Positions 59,525 through 64,000 of a DNA stretch of 64,000 bases are shown here, one piece after another (the first letter of the stretch is position 1; every line of letters begins with the position of its first letter). This stretch comes from Cliona cf. orientalis (taxonomy: Eukaryota; Porifera; Demospongiae; Clionaida; Clionaidae), in contig OZ005701.1 in the NCBI GenBank assembly GCA_963930775.1, forward strand, positions 6,269,669 to 6,333,668, read 5' to 3'. A model generated the notes under the pieces. The model made no database searches. It was given only the letters and a program-made list of their open reading frames with translations, and was not told the origin of the DNA. The position numbers were made by a program, and so were the translations under genes.

Positions 59525-59726
59525 ATGTCGGACTTCAAGGTTGGAAACTCGATGGAGATGAACAACTACCCTAACCTGGATGTTGAAGAAGCTAACATCC
59601 AGGAGGCCATTGCTCAGTTCTACGGGTTCTTTGGCTTAATGGTGCGGCTGAGGAACGACATTGAGCTGCTGGCACTGGACAGCGTTACCAAGAATAGGAT
59701 CTTGGACCAACTGGGGGATATAGAGA
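59525..59726 (+). CDS. First coding exon of an unrecognised gene
   Basis: The ATG at 59525 (GCAAATGTCG) begins MSDFKVGNSMEMNNYPNLDV, followed by an amphipathic helical stretch (IQEAIAQFYGFFGLMVRLRN, IELLALDSVTKNRILDQLGD). The exon ends at AGA|GTGAGT (59726, phase 1), a strong donor. It encodes 67 residues. The composition is clearly protein-like, unlike the noncoding surroundings, but the family is not recognised. No downstream exon could be identified in the remaining 4.2 kb, so a long first intron reaching beyond the window is likely. Confidence 0.6.
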
Positions 59727-59921
59727 GTGAGTCATTTATTCTAACATGTTTTGGTGTGTGTGAGTGTACATTTGTATGCATATTTTCTGCATCTCTGGCT
59801 GAATGTTTGTGTGTATGTGTTCCAATGATACACACTGTGCGATGTTTATTGACGACTAGTACTTGTATGTAAAAGTTGTGGTGGAGGTACTTGTGCACTT
59901 ATGTTAGATCTCTTCAGGATA

Positions 59922-60008
59922 GGGAGAGAGAAGGAGAGAGAGGGAGAGGGAGGGAGGGAGAGAGAGGGAGAGAGAATGAGGGGGAAGGAGGGAGGGAGGA
60001 GGAGAGAA
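59922..60008. repeat. GA-rich low-complexity tract
   Basis: GAGAGAGGGAGG-type purine run within the putative first intron of the 59525 gene. Confidence 0.85.
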
Positions 60009-60363
60009 TACCTGAACTAGGGATATGCTGCAAACCATAACTTGATCTTGACTATGGGCTATTTTCCTGTGTCAGTGCATTTTGTGTGTTGGTTGAGTGC
60101 TCTAGTCCTATGCACCTACTGTATAGGTACGCAATCTTGTATGTGTAGACATCACCTGGTCTGCACAGCTGCAACACATTAGCCCAATGCGTGGTCAGAT
60201 CAGACCCACTTACAGCTTACCTACATGTATGTATACATGTAGCAGCATAACATGGTGCAAAATTAATGGAAGGGTCTGTGGTGCGCTCTAGTATAGTTTG
60301 GCTGCTGTCAACACCAATATGTAAAGGCCTCCATTAGTTAGGCTAAGCCTTTTTAGTATAGCA

Positions 60364-60537
60364 TAATACTGTGCTTTGCAAGTCAGTTGTCCAGTGGAAA
60401 GGGTCAATAGGCAGTGGCTCTCAAGTGTTTAATTCAGTTATACTATGAAGTCACAGAGGCTTTCAGTTTATATATAGTGACAGAAATAGGTACCGTTCTC
60501 TAACTTTCCAGACAACTGACCTGCAAAGCACAGTATT
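60364..60537 (+). mobile_element. MITE family M1, copy 1
   Basis: About 174 bp with inverted ends AATACTGTGCTTTGCAAGTC / AATACTGTGCTTTGCAGGTC (reverse complement). The interior includes GTCACAGAGGCTTTCAGTTT. Further copies lie at 61475-61650 (inverted) and 61651-61740 (partial). Confidence 0.75.
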
Positions 60538-61474
60538 ATTATTATTATTATCTTGGCCTAGTCCACATCTGGGACCAGGAGTATACCTACATATACATGT
60601 ATGTACATGTATAGTATATCCTCCCGTCAAAATGACCTTTTTCTGGCTAGGCCAGTCCTAGGCCAGTATGCGGTACATGTGTTTGTATCTTTTGGGTGGG
60701 GGGACGAGTGGCCAGGGTTGTATGCATACACAGGTGTTGGGCTTACCAACGTGCACCAGCCGCCATGTTGTTGGAGTGAATCAATGCAAAGGAAGGTTGT
60801 GTTCACAGAATAATTCAAAGAATGAGACCACATTGGACATTGTTCGTCCATGTAGCTTTAGTAGGTATTGTTCGTACTCAGCTGACAATAGCTTTGAACC
60901 AAATTTTACTTCTGTAACAGAGTTGTTGTCCCATGTCACCAGCAAAAGCAGATCATTTAGAATAATTATGTTACCCGATACTTGTACACCTGTACATGTG
61001 TTTTGCATGTATGTACATGTGTTGGCACATTTACATACTGTACATGCATGTATATAATACGTAATTATATGCACACAATTCTAGTGTCAGAAGTTGTTAT
61101 ACATGTACAGGCTTGTTTCTGATCCCTTAGGCCTTAGCTTAGGCCTGTAGGCAACCAAGGCCAGGTGTTGAATTGTATATGCCTGTATGTCAATTTGATG
61201 TCATGGGATAGGAGAGCTACATTGATGTACCTGTAGCTATTCAAATAGATGTGTGCGTACATATGCATGTACATGTACATGTACATGATGTACATGGGAA
61301 TGACATCCTTACACTCATTTCTCTTTGTAGAGGGATCCCACTACGAGGATTTATTTAGAGGCCAGGATTGATTCCACTCCCTAGACTTTAATTATAGTAC
61401 ATGTCTGATCCCCCCCCCCCCCCCCCCACAACCCCTCAGCAATTCATAATCTTCACCAGCACTATGTGTACATG
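60538..61474. other. Intron-like spacer with TACATG-rich microsatellite DNA
   Basis: ACATGTACATG repeats recur throughout (60590-60615, 61000-61050, 61260-61290), as they do to 62480. Several open frames exist by chance, and none is convincing. A poly-C run is at 61410-61427. Confidence 0.5.
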
Positions 61475-61650
61475 TATACTGTACTTTGCAGATCAGTTAT
61501 CTAGAAAAAGTTAGGGAATGGCACCTGTCTCTGTCGCTATATACATGAAAACTGAAAGCCTCTGTGACTTGTAGCATAACTGAATTAAGCACTTGAGAGC
61601 CACTGCCTATTTACCCTTTCCACTGGACAACTGACTTGCTAAGCACAGTA
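61475..61650 (-). mobile_element. MITE family M1, copy 2 (inverted)
   Basis: Inverted relative to 60364-60537, with ends TATACTGTACTTTGCAGATC and CTTGCTAAGCACAGTA. It is followed directly by a third, partial copy to about 61740. Confidence 0.7.
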
Positions 61651-61746
61651 GCTTTGCTGATCAATTGTCCTGGTGAGTACAGTGTCTCGCAAGTGCTTAA
61701 TTCAGTTAGGTACATGTCACAGAGGCTTTGAGTTTATACAAAGACA

Positions 61747-61932
61747 TACAGTGGAAACTCTCTATATATAAGGACACCCCTGAAATGAGGACATCTCCTT
61801 TAATCAGGTCACCACCCATGGTCCCAGCTACATAGAGCAGTGCACAAAACTACCCCTGAAATGAGGACACCTCCTTTAGTCAGGACACTTAAGCTGTCCC
61901 AAGGGTACCCGGAATAGAAGGGTTCCACTGTA
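61747..61932. mobile_element. Tc1/mariner-pogo-like MITE
   Basis: About 186 bp with ends TACAGTGGAAACTC / TACAGTGGAACCCTTC (reverse complement). TA-started CAGTGGAAC termini are typical of pogo/Tigger-type elements with TA target duplication. It contains a partial internal duplication (CCCCTGAAATGAGGACA twice). Confidence 0.65.
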
Positions 61933-62079
61933 CATGTACATGTAGCCAGGTGATTGTGTTGTATTGTAACCAGCTGGAGTGGTGACTGGCCTGGCTTGCC
62001 TGAGACACTAGCCTAAGGGCCTAGCCAGACTCCCCCATAGTGGGATACAAGTTTCACGTAGGGACTTGGCTGCACAGCC

Positions 62080-62108
62080 GCGCGCGTGTGCGTGTGTGTG
62101 TGTGTGTG
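62080..62108. repeat. GT microsatellite
   Basis: CG/TG dinucleotide run, (GT)n about 29 bp. Confidence 0.9.
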
Positions 62109-62845
62109 GGACCCTACGACAATTTAGTTAAGTCTGGCCGGCCACTGTCTTGCTAGGTACCGTACACCATAAATTGAGTGTAATGCCATTTTGTTACACT
62201 TATATGCATATTATGTTATTCCCACGTACATGTAGTTTAGTTGCATACATATTGCATGTACATGTACATGCATGTATGCATGAACATGAAAGGTTTATCT
62301 TCCATGACCAATCCAAAAGCTAAGGCCTCAAGGAAACACTGCCTGTTCAGGTAAACCTACATTGTAAAACCCAGGAGCATACTTTTGATGCATACATGTA
62401 CATGTGTGTGTACATGTGTACATGCACATGCTCATTCATTCACATGTACATGTACATGCTCATGGTCCATGTGTAATATGTAAAAGACTCCTTCCTGCAG
62501 GTACTAGGTAGTGGTATGTGTGTCTGGTAACTATAGATGTTATATAGACATAATAGTACAGTGTTCCCTCACGTAACTACATTAGCGATGATTGTGGTCG
62601 TAAATGATCTGGTTATGTTTGTTTGAGGTGTGGGGACATTAGGCGGTCTATTGACACATTTCGTGTTCTTTTCCTACTCCTTTTGTTGCAAACTGGCGCT
62701 CCCTAGGGTAGGCTATGTCAGCATAGCGCCACTCCACTGAAACAACTGTCAGTTAATATCAACCCTCTGTGTAAACAAGATAGGGATGAATGGATGTGCT
62801 AGTAATGGCTGTGTGTTGATAGCACTATCTGGCTAGTGTTTTGAT
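62109..62845. other. Intron-like spacer
   Basis: ACATGTACATG-type repeats around 62235-62480; no gene, RNA or element otherwise recognised. Confidence 0.4.
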
Positions 62846-62938
62846 GGAAGGAGAGGGAGGGAGAGAGAGTGAGAGAGAGGGGGAGAGAGAGAGGGAGAGA
62901 AGAGAAAGGAGAGAGAGAGGGAGAGGGAGAGAGAGGAT
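62846..62938. repeat. GA-rich low-complexity tract
   Basis: GAGAGAGGGAGAGA-type purine run; the open frames across it are artefacts of composition. Confidence 0.9.
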
Positions 62939-63411
62939 GTGCCTTACAAATGTGTGCACTGAGGTGAAGCCAATATATGCCACCTGCAGCTACATGTGGT
63001 ATTTTACATTCCCAGCTGCTTGAGTAAATCACTATTGTTGTCAACACTCCCTCAACATCCCATTAATCAGTGTTGGGCAATAGGGAGCTCCAGGTTGGCT
63101 GTTGACAATCTGCTCTATACCTAGCTAGCTGCACTCTCTATGTGGAGCTGTTGTGATGATGGAATTTGCCAGATCTCTCTTTGTGTGACCTTTGTGAGTT
63201 AAACTGGCTTCCTTTTGCGTTTAATGAGCTGTTACTTTTGAGCTCCTCACACTGGGACCTGGTTTACTACACTCCTGCAGGAAACAATGCCTCTCATATA
63301 AACAATTCCTTTGTAGTGATTAAGCTTTACAACTCCTCCGCACATAAATTAATTTTTTTCAACAATGTGCACATGGTGCTTGCATTCCTTTTTCTTCTGC
63401 TTCCTCATTGG

Positions 63412-63476
63412 CTCGTCCCTCCCTCCCTCCCTCTCTCTCCCTCTCTCTCTCACTCTCTCTCTCTCTCCCTCTCTCT

Positions 63477-63513
<37 letters not shown>

Positions 63514-63598
63514 CCTCCCTCCTTTCCTCCCCCCTCTCTCCCTTTTTCTTTCTCCCTTCCCATGTGCCTGCCCTCTCTCTCTCTTCCCTCCCTAGCCC
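63412..63598. repeat. CT-rich low-complexity tract
   Basis: CTCTCTCCCTCC pyrimidine run; a similar one fills 63911-64000. Long open frames on both strands here encode only Ser/Leu/Pro or Arg/Glu repeats and are not genes. Confidence 0.9.
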
Positions 63599-64000
63599 TC
63601 TATATTGTATTTCCTTGCTGTTTTTCCCATGATACCAGTCACCACAAGCTACATGTATGTACAACCATTGCCCTGGGATACATTATGTCATTAGGCATGG
63701 ATGAATCTTGTTAGTCTCCAGATGTACATTTTGATTGGCATATTCACTGTCTTAAGTGGTATGTAATGAATTGTGTCTACACTGGTTGCTATGCAACTGG
63801 GCTGGATAGAGCCTTGTGTGTACATGTAGTGGGTAATTGGTAATTTAGTATATGCATGTACACATTGAATTAAGGCAACACCCACTTTTGCCCACACATA
63901 CTCACTCACACCTCTCTCTCACTCTCTCTCTCCCTCTCTCTCTCTTTCACTCTCTCTCTCCCTCTCTCTCTTTCTCTCTCCCTCTCTCTCCCTCTCTCCC

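Noticed and set aside
63166..63714. 182-codon plus-strand open frame
   Set aside because: More than half is the CT microsatellite translated as Ser/Leu/Pro repeats. The N-terminal part shows no splice or domain signal.
1..64000. tRNA or rRNA genes
   Set aside because: No cloverleaf with A/B box consensus and no rRNA-like stretch was recognised on either strand by eye. A tRNAscan run would settle it.

Overview
The window looks like nuclear DNA of a marine sponge, most likely a demosponge. The grounds are AT-rich spacers full of short palindromes and small foldback or terminal-inverted-repeat elements, an animal-type intron-containing XLF/NHEJ1 gene, animal-type beta-glucuronidases, and a family of very large intronless ORFs that join a Chlamydia-Pmp-like beta-helix ectodomain to a polytopic membrane domain. 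The species assignment is inference.

Layout. 1-8263: two divergent beta-helix/multi-TM genes (called POMP-TM here): a partial one on the minus strand (1-831) and a complete one on the plus strand (3407-8263). Between them lie an inverted 5' fragment of a beta-glucuronidase gene with its promoter, and a TA-flanked MITE. 8811-14915: three intact intronless tandem GH2 beta-glucuronidase genes (GUS1-3), each preceded by the same ATCACATGAT palindrome. 13020-52919: five tail-to-tail pairs of a GUS gene (+) facing a POMP-TM gene (-). The first pair is intact (GUS3/POMP-TM1). In the other four the GUS partner is a 3'-half pseudogene starting at the same truncation point, while POMP-TM2 and POMP-TM5 are intact, POMP-TM3 carries a 2-bp frameshift and POMP-TM4 has lost its C-terminal tail. 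Spacers hold a decayed POMP-TM copy, a zinc-knuckle Gag fragment, several MITEs and two copies of a large foldback element whose arms carry hammerhead-ribozyme core motifs. 55357-58377: a six-exon XLF/NHEJ1 gene on the minus strand. 59525 onward: the first coding exon of an unrecognised plus-strand gene, followed by an intron-like stretch rich in MITEs and simple repeats.

How it may work together (inference). The POMP-TM proteins should be secreted-side receptors or adhesins with a parallel beta-helix ectodomain, a Cys-rich neck and about nine membrane helices. The GUS proteins should be lysosomal or secreted glucuronidases. Near-identical tracts of about 7 kb switch to diverged sequence inside the POMP-TM neck, so ectodomains and membrane domains are being reshuffled by gene conversion or unequal exchange. 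That is the behaviour expected of a diversifying recognition family, although no function can be shown from sequence alone.
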